Below, piece after piece: positions 8,095-14,971 of a stretch of 48,477 nucleotides of DNA; positions within the stretch are counted from its first letter, which is position 1, and the number at the start of each line of letters is the position of its first letter. A program made the translations under genes and the position numbers. The notes beneath the pieces are model-generated. The model was not told the DNA's origin. It searched no databases and saw only the letters and a list, made by a program, of their open reading frames with translations. This DNA is from a virus. The stretch covers positions 1 through 48,477 of IMG/VR virus record IMGVR_UViG_3300017917_002003; one strand, 5' to 3'.

Positions 8095-9693
8095 TTAGCT
8101 AAGGTAGTTGTAGTTGATTGGATCAGGAGAGGTTACGCTTACTGGAGTACCGCAGGTTGTTAAGTGACCAGTGTTAAGGTCGCGTGCGATAATCAAGTGG
8201 TAGAAGTTACCAGAACCGAAGAGGTGGTCAATTACTCCGTAACGGGTCATCATACCTACGTTAGGTGTGAAGGTGTGTGGAGAAATTGTTCTCTGAACAA
8301 GAACAGGGATGTATGGGCAATACACGATACCTGTGTCCCAGAATTCGGAACCCTTATAACCAAGGAGAGCATATTCAACTGGCTCTGCGCGAACGCCTGC
8401 GAGGTATTGTGCCTCAGTGCGGGTATCACGATAGATGTTGAACTGACCTGCGAGTGTTCCTACGCGAGCAACACCATTTGGGTGAGCTTGAATTGCGGAA
8501 GCAATTTCAAATACGCGGAACTCAGGAAGGAGTTGAAGAATTGTGCAAACCTTTGGAGTTGCGATGATAAAGTTAGCAGGACCACGACGGTTACGAATTG
8601 CGATACGGTTAGCTTCTACAACGATTTTTGCATAGAAGTCAACACCACGCTCTGCGAACCAGCGACCATCTGCAAGTTGTGGCTTCCAGACAGAGTAACC
8701 AGCACCGAAACCAGCGTTGAGAGCAACTTGGATCATACGGATTACCATTTCACGGTCAATTTCAGCTTGGATTTCGTAGGACATTGCGTTTGTCATTTCT
8801 GCGTCAATGTCAATACCGTTCATGTTCATCAAGTCTTGCTCAAGTTCCATGCTCCAAGATGTTCCGAGACGACGAGTACCAGCTTCAACAGCTTGTTTCT
8901 CAATCTTAAGGGACATTGTAGGAATGTTGCTGCTTGCTTCGAAGTGAGCAAGAAGTTGTGCAACACCCATATCTTGAGGAGTGAAGTCAAAGCAAGAACC
9001 AGAAGTTGCTGTACCAGCGATACCAAGACCGGAAAGACCAGCAGCAGTGATACCTGTGTGAGCAGTGTAAAGCTTCTGATAACCAGCTTCGTCGGTGTTA
9101 GCACCTGTCCATACGCCGGGACCATTTGGGAAAGTATTTCCTGGGTTACATCCTTTGTCATTGTAAGGAGAACATGCAAGAGCGTCTTGGTCATAGAAAT
9201 AACGAAGAGCAAATGCAAGACCTACAGGACCGCTCATTGGCTGAACGCCTACGATTTCATGAGTGATAAGCTCAGGGAATGTACGACGGATCATAGGAAT
9301 GAGAGTCTTAGGAAGACGAGCATCGCCGGGTGCATACCAGTCAGTGTTACCACCAGTGCCGGGACCAGCGTTACCGTATTGACCAGAAGCATAGGAAGCT
9401 ACTCCGTCTCCACCACCCCATACAGTGTTGCTCATTGTACCACCATCTACGAGTCCTTCGCCAGATGTTTCTTGAATGAGTCTGCGAGGCATGTGACCGT
9501 TCTGACGAAGCCAAGTTTCTTGGTTTTCGCACATAAGAGCGGTTGCGAGTCTCTTTTGATAACCTTCGATAGGTTTAGTTTGATTGTCAGTAAAATCGAG
9601 AATTTTACTCCACTTTGAAATTAATGCTCTGCCTCTTTCCTTTGAAATGAGAGAGGGAGCCGAGTCAACGTAGTTTGAAGCTAGTGATTGCAT
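8095..9693 (-). CDS. gp23: Major capsid protein precursor, T4 gp23-like
   Basis: A 532-aa HK97-fold capsid protein (T4 gp23: 521 aa). Diagnostic are the segment IRRTFPELITHEIVGVQPMS followed by GPVGLAFALRYFYD (gp23: 'IPNLIAFDICGVQPMNSPTGQVFALR'), the GTSWSMELEQDLMNMNGIDI region with INREM-like EIDREMVIRMI, and the C-terminal YKGSEFWDTGIVYCPYIPV with TRYGVIDHLFG. The N-terminal 75 residues look like the cleaved propeptide; LIQE at 72-75 is a plausible gp21-type (I/L)xE site, leaving a mature start TSGEGLVDGG. It ends at a terminator shared with terS and is preceded by its own promoter box. The scaffold gene lies upstream, as in T4. Confidence 0.97.
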   Translation of the reverse strand: MQSLASNYVDSAPSLISKERGRALISKWSKILDFTDNQTKPIEGYQKRLATALMCENQETWLRQNGHMPRRLIQETSGEGLVDGGTMSNTVWGGGDGVASYASGQYGNAGPGTGGNTDWYAPGDARLPKTLIPMIRRTFPELITHEIVGVQPMSGPVGLAFALRYFYDQDALACSPYNDKGCNPGNTFPNGPGVWTGANTDEAGYQKLYTAHTGITAAGLSGLGIAGTATSGSCFDFTPQDMGVAQLLAHFEASSNIPTMSLKIEKQAVEAGTRRLGTSWSMELEQDLMNMNGIDIDAEMTNAMSYEIQAEIDREMVIRMIQVALNAGFGAGYSVWKPQLADGRWFAERGVDFYAKIVVEANRIAIRNRRGPANFIIATPKVCTILQLLPEFRVFEIASAIQAHPNGVARVGTLAGQFNIYRDTRTEAQYLAGVRAEPVEYALLGYKGSEFWDTGIVYCPYIPVLVQRTISPHTFTPNVGMMTRYGVIDHLFGSGNFYHLIIARDLNTGHLTTCGTPVSVTSPDPINYNYLS

Positions 9694-9699
9694 ATAGTT

Positions 9700-9707
9700 T
9701 ATTTATT
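9700..9707 (-). promoter_or_regulatory. Late-type promoter box AATAAATA
   Basis: Minus strand, ending 6 nt before the capsid ATG at 9693, in the 23-bp gap after the scaffold gene. It gives the capsid gene a promoter of its own, as gene 23 has in T4. Confidence 0.65.
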
Positions 9708-9716
9708 AGTTTTTTA

Positions 9717-10607
9717 TTATTTTCTGAAATTTAAGCCACTCATATACAAATCTTCCATTGGGTTGTTCGGATTGACTTGCTTTTGTGTCTTATTTTCTGA
9801 TTCTTTGATGAATTCATCGGCTACCCTGTTCCGATCAACGATAAATTGTTTGTTTTCATTGAGAAGTGCGGCTTTCTTAGCTTTTTGCTCTTGACGACCA
9901 TACATATCAATGACATATTCAAAATTCTCTTTAATGAATTCTGCGGTTTTACCTTCGAGGCGACCACGAACGAAACGTGCTACTTCAACAGGAAGATTTG
10001 CAGTCTTTTCAGCAAGAACCTTTTTGCTTTCTGCGATCATTTTTGCACGCTTAAGCTCTTGGTTTTCCTTGAGAAGAGAGTCCATCTTCTGCTTACCTTC
10101 TACAACAGCTTCTCTGATGTTGTTTTGAATATACTTCTCGTCAACACCAAGAATCTTACGAGCTTCTTCAATTGCCTTAAGAGCATATTGATTTCTTGCA
10201 GCTTCTTCGATTTCTTGTTTTGGAAGATTCTTCTCGATGTATAAATCAAGGAATTCGTCAACGCTTTCAACAAGACTGTCGCGGTGCTTAATTGCTGTTT
10301 CAGCAATGATTTTCTTATAACCTTCGTGTACGGTAAGAAGTTTGTTGTCGTAATCTTCCATGATTGCATTTACAACCATTTTGATTTTATTTGTGTGGTC
10401 AGCATCAATTGCTGCAACGGCTTTTTCAGAAACGACTTTGAATTTTTCGTATTGAGTCTTTACAGCACTCTCAACTTCCAAATCAACACGCTCCTGAACT
10501 TTGGCATTTACCTTTTCTTCTACAAGGGAAGAAATTGCCTCTAAAGTGTCTTCGGAAAGAATTTCCTTATCCACAGATTCAAAAATTGATTTAAGTTCTG
10601 TTAGCAT
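9717..10607 (-). CDS. gp22: Prohead scaffold (core) protein, T4 gp22-like
   Basis: A 296-aa, almost entirely helical and highly charged protein between protease-side genes and the capsid gene, the T4 gene 21-22-23 arrangement. Long coiled-coil stretches span about residues 15-215. The C-terminal NPNNPMEDLYMSGLNFRK is a tail like that of gp22 scaffolds. It would form the inner core around which the capsid assembles and then be degraded by the prohead protease. The start MLTELKSIFESVDKE carries the leader motif found on other proteins here, consistent with that motif marking prohead core entry. TATAAATA precedes the ATG by 8 nt. Confidence 0.9.
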   Translation of the reverse strand: MLTELKSIFESVDKEILSEDTLEAISSLVEEKVNAKVQERVDLEVESAVKTQYEKFKVVSEKAVAAIDADHTNKIKMVVNAIMEDYDNKLLTVHEGYKKIIAETAIKHRDSLVESVDEFLDLYIEKNLPKQEIEEAARNQYALKAIEEARKILGVDEKYIQNNIREAVVEGKQKMDSLLKENQELKRAKMIAESKKVLAEKTANLPVEVARFVRGRLEGKTAEFIKENFEYVIDMYGRQEQKAKKAALLNENKQFIVDRNRVADEFIKESENKTQKQVNPNNPMEDLYMSGLNFRK

Positions 10608-10615
10608 ATAATAGT

Positions 10616-10623
10616 TATTTATA
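10616..10623 (-). promoter_or_regulatory. Late-type promoter box TATAAATA
   Basis: Minus strand, 8 nt before the scaffold ATG at 10607, between the stop of the 56-aa gene (10628) and the scaffold. Confidence 0.6.
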
Positions 10624-10627
10624 TAAA

Positions 10628-10798
10628 TTAGGAATTTTCTTTGGAAAAAGAGGCTTTAACTTTTTGAAATTCTCTAGATAGTGCATTATCTACCTTCATT
10701 TTTATGATTTCTCTTAACTCACTATCAGCTTTAGCACGATTATCAGTTCCGAGATTGTATAGCATTTTTGCTACTTTCGACTTTATTTCGGGGTTCAT
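10628..10798 (-). CDS. 56-aa head-cluster protein of unknown function
   Basis: Small gene read directly from the sequence: it starts MNPEIKSKVAKMLYNLGTDN and ends VKASFSKENS. It is charged and predicted helical, with no recognisable domain. It fills the space between the scaffold promoter and the homing endonuclease and has its own TGTAAATA box 9 nt before the ATG. T4 encodes small prohead core proteins (gp67, gp68) next to its protease and scaffold genes; position and size allow a similar role, but I see no sequence match. Confidence 0.65.
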   Translation of the reverse strand: MNPEIKSKVAKMLYNLGTDNRAKADSELREIIKMKVDNALSREFQKVKASFSKENS

Positions 10799-10807
10799 AT
10801 GTAAACG

Positions 10808-10815
10808 TATTTACA
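10808..10815 (-). promoter_or_regulatory. Late-type promoter box TGTAAATA
   Basis: Minus strand, 9 nt before the ATG at 10798. It lies in an interrupted palindrome, ATGTAAA (10799-10805), CGTA, TTTACAT (10810-10816). Confidence 0.45.
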
Positions 10816-10867
10816 TTTTTTTGTTAAAAATTTGCTTTTCTTGTGCTTTTAGGTTAAGTTATCTTGT

Positions 10868-11530
10868 ATGGAACAATCCGTATATAGTGAAATACAAGCC
10901 CTACACCATTATATAGATTTTATCAAAAAATGTTCAAATAAAATATACACCGAAACCAAGTTAGAAAAACATCACATAGTTCCTAAGTTTGTATTATTAA
11001 AAATAAATCCAGAAGCTACAAAGAGAGAATTAGATGAAAATAATGTGGTGTCTCTTTCTAGAGACGATCACATTATCGCACATGATTTATTATCAAAATG
11101 CTACGAAGAAAGTTCTGAGAACTATGTTAAGAATATTTGGTCCATTCAAATATTATCAAAAAATAAACACAAAACCGATAGTATATCAAGGTGTGGAAAG
11201 AATAATCCTTTTTACGGAAAATACCATTCAAACGAAACTAAAAATAAACTCAGTAATTATACTAAACTTACCAGAACAAACGTATCATATAAAGAGTTAT
11301 ATAAAACAGAAGAACGAATCAGAGAAGAAATAAATAAAAGAAATATTACACGATCTGAGAAATTTAAATTAAATAGAGAAAACTTTATCAGGTTGAATGA
11401 AATAGAATTTATAGATGACGAACAAGTAAAAATAAAAGGCGTAATTTATAAAAATATTAAATCAGCCACCAGAATTTTAGGATGGCCTAAAAACAAACTA
11501 TATACATTAAAAAACTACTATGGAAAATAA
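10868..11530 (+). CDS. HNH homing endonuclease with NUMOD domains
   Basis: A 220-aa free-standing homing endonuclease. The HNH core is LEKHHIVPKF (residues 32-41), then NNVVSLSRDDHIIAHDLL (58-75) with the conserved Asn and His residues. A NUMOD3-like DNA-binding motif, NNPFYGKYHSNETKNKLS, follows at 111-128, and a NUMOD1-like element (VIYKNIKSATRILGW) lies near the C-terminus. Such enzymes spread by cutting phage genomes lacking the element. The gene is plus-strand amid minus-strand head genes and AT-richer than its neighbours, with Lys/Asn/Ile-rich codons, all signs of insertion. Its last 11 nt overlap the thioredoxin start. No promoter box or Shine-Dalgarno site is clear. Confidence 0.88.
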   Translation: MEQSVYSEIQALHHYIDFIKKCSNKIYTETKLEKHHIVPKFVLLKINPEATKRELDENNVVSLSRDDHIIAHDLLSKCYEESSENYVKNIWSIQILSKNKHKTDSISRCGKNNPFYGKYHSNETKNKLSNYTKLTRTNVSYKELYKTEERIREEINKRNITRSEKFKLNRENFIRLNEIEFIDDEQVKIKGVIYKNIKSATRILGWPKNKLYTLKNYYGK

Positions 11531-11801
11531 AAAAACACTAAAACTAACTAAATATGGGCATGAATTTTGCCAACCTTGCAAAACCATTAAACCTATTCTC
11601 ACTGAGATTGTAAAGAAATTTGGCGATAAGCTTGAGTTTGAAGATGTGGATACATATAATACTGAACCTCAGAGATTAATTGATTCACAAATTCGTGCTG
11701 TTCCAACTCTTATCCTAACAAAAGACGGAAATGAAGTTTGGCGTCAAGTGGGTTTAATAAGTCGGGACGCGATAGAGGCTAAAATTAGCGAAAATCTATA
11801 A
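11520..11801 (+). CDS. Thioredoxin-like protein
   Basis: A 93-aa thioredoxin-fold protein. The redox motif is CQPC at 17-20, in the usual place after the first strand-loop (TKYGHEFCQPCKTIKP); the conserved cis-proline is in AVPTL (60-64), and the EVWRQVGLISRDAIEAKI end matches the last strand and helix. Phage thioredoxins or glutaredoxins commonly act as electron donors for phage ribonucleotide reductase or modulate polymerases; neither partner is in this window. The ATG lies inside the end of the homing endonuclease gene (11-nt overlap), so translation may be coupled to it, or a promoter may lie within it. The gene ends at a bidirectional terminator. Confidence 0.9.
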   Translation: MENKKTLKLTKYGHEFCQPCKTIKPILTEIVKKFGDKLEFEDVDTYNTEPQRLIDSQIRAVPTLILTKDGNEVWRQVGLISRDAIEAKISENL

Positions 11802-11803
11802 AG

Positions 11804-11834
11804 AAAAAGAGGCAGATTATTTCTGCCTCTTTTT
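11804..11834. terminator. Bidirectional intrinsic terminator
   Basis: AAAAAGAGGCAGA, loop TTATT, TCTGCCTCTTTTT: a perfect 13-bp stem. Its right arm overlaps the last codons of the minus-strand gene ending at 11817, so terminator and coding sequence share bases. Confidence 0.93.
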
Positions 11835-12029
11835 TTGTTTTAATTTTTTCTCCATTTTTGGTAATTCCTTGTAATAATCTGGAAATTCTTTTAAATGGTC
11901 TTTTGCTATTTGAACTGTTTCTTCGGGAGATTTGTGATGTTCTTTCTCAGTCTCGTATCCTTTTTCTGCGGATTTTTCACCAAATTTATCAACTAAACTT
12001 TTATATAATTTATCAAATTCTTTTGTCAT
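11817..12029 (-). CDS. Small tagged protein resembling DUF5661
   Basis: A 70-aa protein. It begins MTKEFDKLYKSLVDKFG, the shared N-terminal leader type, and continues with EKEHHKSPEETVQIAKDHLK and EFPDYYKELPKME. The pattern 'a.iA.dHLkE.PdYY..L..mE' is that of small phage and bacterial proteins of the DUF5661 type; no function is established. The ATG overlaps the upstream stop in an ATGA arrangement, so translation is likely coupled. The end is very basic (KKLKQKKRQK). It may be an internal head protein, inferred from the leader and the head-operon position. Confidence 0.8.
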   Translation of the reverse strand: MTKEFDKLYKSLVDKFGEKSAEKGYETEKEHHKSPEETVQIAKDHLKEFPDYYKELPKMEKKLKQKKRQK

Positions 12030-12355
12030 ACATCATAACCGTGGTCTTCTATAATCTCATTAGCTAAATCACGAATTTTATCTGCGCAGCTTTCTATTTT
12101 TTTACGAAAACTCTTATACATTGCTTCTTTTGCAAGATCGTCTAAATCTGATACAATTGATAATATTTCTCTTGCAACTTCTACATGACTTTCGGCTACA
12201 TCATCTTCGCAGCCGCAATCTTCTTCCTCATTTTCTTCTTCTTCGCGTGTACCTTCAATCGCCTTTACAGGAGAAAGAGGCAAGGCTTGTCTAATAACAC
12301 CTAAAATGGATGGAGCTAACATATTTTCGTAAATTGTTTCTAAATCTTGTTTCAT
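12026..12355 (-). CDS. Tagged acidic head-operon protein of unknown function
   Basis: A 109-aa protein beginning MKQDLETIYENMLAPS, again the shared leader. A very acidic segment at about 54-72 (EGTREEEENEEEDCGCEDDV, with a CGC pair) separates the leader from a helical C-terminal half. No family is recognised. It starts inside the stop codon of the protease gene (TAATG overlap) and overlaps the next gene by ATGA, so protease, this protein and the DUF5661-like protein form one translationally coupled operon. Co-expression with the protease fits a prohead core role. Confidence 0.78.
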   Translation of the reverse strand: MKQDLETIYENMLAPSILGVIRQALPLSPVKAIEGTREEEENEEEDCGCEDDVAESHVEVAREILSIVSDLDDLAKEAMYKSFRKKIESCADKIRDLANEIIEDHGYDV

Positions 12356-13035
12356 TATAGTGCCTTGAGGAATTTTTCAAGAGACTCACGAATATACTCG
12401 TTGATTGCATCTCTGTGTTTGTTTGGATATTTAGCTAATTTCTTTTCTAAATTTGCATAATTTTCTGCAACACGACCATCATCAGAAATGATATATTCTT
12501 TGTTTTCAAGGATACCGTTTACAAATGCTGTGGCAACAGAAGGATCGAATACGTTGTCAACAAGAAGAACGATTGGACTTTTTACAACATTATAACCATC
12601 AGTGCTTTCAGAGATTTGACCAAGGCACTTTGTTGATTTACCAAATTTTACACCATCTTCGACTAAGGTTTCAAGCACTTTACCAGAAGGTGTTCGAAGA
12701 ATAAGCGATTTACCAATGTAGTAATCAGGATCATGCTTATCACGTTCAAGATGAACAATCTTATCGGCTAATTTTCCAAGATCAACATCAGGGCTAGAAG
12801 AGTGATTTAATTCGCCGCCGCCTCTGTTTTGTTGAACATACTCTTTAATGTATGTATCAACCGCAGGAATCATGTCTTCCTCCAAATACTTACGACGGTT
12901 CTTGTTGCCGCGATTCATCATTATGTATTGACCACGGATATAAATTCTTTTCTCGTTGTCTCGGTTAGTCTGTTCTGACAAAAATTCCAAATCATAATTT
13001 GGTTGCTCAACGATGAGTTTTCTGGATATAATCAT
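12355..13035 (-). CDS. gp21: Prohead core protease, T4 gp21-like
   Basis: A 226-aa serine protease of the phage head-maturation type (T4 gp21: 212 aa). Signature elements are YIRGQYIMMNRGNKN near residue 32, the catalytic-His motif GELNHSSSP (His78), the YYIGKSLILRTPSGK strand pair (105-119), and the nucleophile motif GKSTKCLG (Ser134), equivalent to 'GvSsRGlG' in relatives. It would be built into the prohead, activated on assembly, and cleave capsid, scaffold and internal proteins after (I/L)xE-type sites. The start follows TATAAATA by 5 nt. In this phage it is the likely processor of the N-terminal leaders described under findings. Confidence 0.95.
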   Translation of the reverse strand: MIISRKLIVEQPNYDLEFLSEQTNRDNEKRIYIRGQYIMMNRGNKNRRKYLEEDMIPAVDTYIKEYVQQNRGGGELNHSSSPDVDLGKLADKIVHLERDKHDPDYYIGKSLILRTPSGKVLETLVEDGVKFGKSTKCLGQISESTDGYNVVKSPIVLLVDNVFDPSVATAFVNGILENKEYIISDDGRVAENYANLEKKLAKYPNKHRDAINEYIRESLEKFLKAL

Positions 13036-13040
13036 ACACT

Positions 13041-13048
13041 TATTTATA
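13041..13048 (-). promoter_or_regulatory. Late-type promoter box TATAAATA
   Basis: Minus strand, exactly 5 nt before the protease ATG at 13035, within the 17-bp gap after the neck gene. Confidence 0.65.
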
Positions 13049-13052
13049 GGAA

Positions 13053-13829
13053 TTAATAGAATTTTCCATAAACTGAGTCATTTGGAGTGTCAAAATCTTC
13101 TTTTGCTTCCTCATCAGCAGTTGTAGGTGATTGATCTTCCACAACAATTGTATTATCAATGGAACTTTCGACTTTTCCATAGTCTCCAGAATCCACGGGT
13201 CCACCGAGGAATTTCTCTTGTGGAGCACCGGGTTCGTAAGAGTTGTCGTAGCGTTTTGCAGTTATTTTCCAAACAAAGTGACCACCCATAAAATCGGCAG
13301 GATTGATTGCGTCGTGCTTTTCAGTGATTTCAAAAACAATTGGTGATTGACCTAATGGACGATCACATGCGGAATCGTCAATAAGAAATAAATCTCCTGC
13401 AAGAGGAATAACTTCACCCCAAACCTCACGAAAACTCTGAATTGGAATATAAATCACAATATCAAGATCGCTCATAACACCAAATTTTGTTAAAAATGTG
13501 GTATAAGATTGAAAATCAATTACAGCTTTCATTTTTCTTGGACCACGATAACGAGCGGTTGGGTCTTCTCCGTAAATTTCGTTCTGGTTATTTAAACTAT
13601 ACCCTGTACTCCAATATGAAATAGTCATTCCAAAGTTAGATGCATAATTGGCAACCATTCCACGGTAATTATCCTTTACATTAGAAGTTACATCGTCACA
13701 TCTACTCACATACGGATTCTCATTTGTAGGAATTCCTGTATTTCCCAAATCAGTTACCTTACTTTGGGTTGAATTGAAAGTTGCAGCTTTCTTTAAAGGA
13801 TCAAAAACGAATGGAACATTATACGCCAT
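13053..13829 (-). CDS. gp14: Neck / head-closure protein, T4 gp14-like
   Basis: A 258-aa protein (T4 gp14: 256 aa). The recognisable core is DNA-end-of-head neck sequence: GMTISYWSTGYSLNNQNEIY, GEDPTARYRGPRKMKAVID, LTKFGVMSDLDIVIYI, then PLAGDLFLIDDS and IVFEITEKHDAI. The pattern 'yGeD....y..p...k.yi......FgkfGl...D.....i....f....  p..GDLiy.....lfEI..ve' is typical of gp14 neck proteins that, with gp13, seal the portal after packaging and bind the tail. The C-terminal 50 residues are acidic and low complexity. It heads the minus-strand head block, starting 5 nt after a TGTAAATA box. Confidence 0.85.
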   Translation of the reverse strand: MAYNVPFVFDPLKKAATFNSTQSKVTDLGNTGIPTNENPYVSRCDDVTSNVKDNYRGMVANYASNFGMTISYWSTGYSLNNQNEIYGEDPTARYRGPRKMKAVIDFQSYTTFLTKFGVMSDLDIVIYIPIQSFREVWGEVIPLAGDLFLIDDSACDRPLGQSPIVFEITEKHDAINPADFMGGHFVWKITAKRYDNSYEPGAPQEKFLGGPVDSGDYGKVESSIDNTIVVEDQSPTTADEEAKEDFDTPNDSVYGKFY

Positions 13830-13834
13830 ATAAT

Positions 13835-13848
13835 TATTTACATAAATA
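13835..13848. promoter_or_regulatory. Overlapping divergent late-type promoters
   Basis: TATTTACATAAATA holds TGTAAATA on the minus strand (13842-13835, 5 nt before ATG 13829) and CATAAATA on the plus strand (13841-13848, 6 nt before ATG 13855). The boxes overlap by 2 bp in a 25-bp intergenic region. Confidence 0.65.
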
Positions 13849-13854
13849 GTTCTA

Positions 13855-14955
13855 ATGGAGGATTACAACTATAATTTTGAAAAAAGAAATCTACTTTTAC
13901 ACTTCGTATCCGCATTTGACGGTGTGAAGATTAAAAGATTTGATGGGCAGAAATTTGCAAAAGAAGTTATAAAAGTTCCTTTTACATATGCTCCAAAAAG
14001 TCATATTTTATATGATGTCATTGGCGTTACTGACACAATTCGCCTTCCAGTCATGGCAGCGGAAATCAAATCAGAAAGTCGTGACAACGAAAGAATAAAA
14101 AATAAAATTGAGAAAATAGTTTATAAAAACAATGATGGAAACTACGTTGCTCTTCAAGCAATACCGTGGAATATTGAAATTGACTTAACAATTTTGACCA
14201 AGTATCAAGAGGACATGGATCAAATTATTCAGAATTTTTCAGTAAACACCAATCCTTATGCAATAGTATCTTGGCAAGAACCAAAGTCAGGAAGAGAAAT
14301 ACGAACAGAAATAATTTGGAACGGTGATGTTTCTTTTCAATATCCTGCAACAGCAAACTATAGTCCAAAAGAACCACCATTTCGTGTTACTGCAACAACC
14401 TCCTTTACTATTAAAGGGTATCTATTTAAAACATTTGTAGAAAACCCAAAACCTATTTGTTTAATAAACACTGATTACTCATTTACAGACACCTTTTTCT
14501 GTAATTATGCATCATTAACCGCATACGCCTCAGAAAGCACTACAGAATCATACACTATAACTGGACGACCTGTTATGAGATTTGTAGCACCTTATTATGT
14601 AAAAGATGGAACATCTCCATTTATTACTGTGACAGGATATAGTTTCCATGACACAATTGGAGTATATGTAAGTGGGTCAAATAGTGAAATGTATCCAGCT
14701 TCAACTTTCCAACCATTTTCAGGTTTAGATTCGTTCGATGCGTTCCCCGTGGAACAATTTAATAAATCCTCCAACAAACTTTCATTCTTTCTTCCTGCCC
14801 CAAATTCAAGTGGTTTTATTGACATTATTGCTGTAAATTCATGTGGATATGGTTCTTTAACAGAAGATTCCGCCACATACGCACCATATACAAGCGGATT
14901 AATATCTCTTGTGAACTATCCGCTTACATGTGCCTCCGCAGTTTCTTGCGTTTGA
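13855..14955 (+). CDS. gp15: Tail completion and sheath stabiliser, gp15-like, copy A
   Basis: A 366-aa protein, longer than T4 gp15 (272 aa). The N-terminal 200 residues follow gp15: FDGVKIKRFDG, EVIKVPFTYAPKSHI, TIRLPVMAAEI, IPWNIEIDLTILTKYQEDMD, QIIQNF, and a closing TATTSFTIKGYLFK strand. gp15 forms the hexameric ring that ends the tail and joins it to the neck. Residues about 235-345 are an added Ig-like domain of IPT/TIG appearance (APYYVKDGTSPFITVTGYSF, VYVSGSN, LSFFLPAPNSSGFIDIIAVN, CGYGSLTED). The gene is followed after 16 nt by a paralogue. The two probably share an ancestor by tandem duplication. Confidence 0.87.
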   Translation: MEDYNYNFEKRNLLLHFVSAFDGVKIKRFDGQKFAKEVIKVPFTYAPKSHILYDVIGVTDTIRLPVMAAEIKSESRDNERIKNKIEKIVYKNNDGNYVALQAIPWNIEIDLTILTKYQEDMDQIIQNFSVNTNPYAIVSWQEPKSGREIRTEIIWNGDVSFQYPATANYSPKEPPFRVTATTSFTIKGYLFKTFVENPKPICLINTDYSFTDTFFCNYASLTAYASESTTESYTITGRPVMRFVAPYYVKDGTSPFITVTGYSFHDTIGVYVSGSNSEMYPASTFQPFSGLDSFDAFPVEQFNKSSNKLSFFLPAPNSSGFIDIIAVNSCGYGSLTEDSATYAPYTSGLISLVNYPLTCASAVSCV

Positions 14956-14957
14956 CT

Positions 14958-14965
14958 TATAAATA
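14958..14965 (+). promoter_or_regulatory. Late-type promoter box TATAAATA
   Basis: In the 16-bp gap between the gp15 paralogues, 6 nt before the ATG at 14972. Confidence 0.65.
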
Positions 14966-14971
14966 TCAATA

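Noticed and set aside
8164-9618. Long plus-strand frame of 484 codons
   Set aside because: It is antisense to the major capsid gene, whose codon use leaves the opposite frame open. It lacks a promoter box and its sequence is Cys/Thr/Ser-rich nonsense with no family likeness.
10704-10916. Plus-strand frame of 70 codons
   Set aside because: It is antisense to the 56-aa minus-strand gene, which has a promoter box and head-operon context, and it overlaps the HNH start in another frame.
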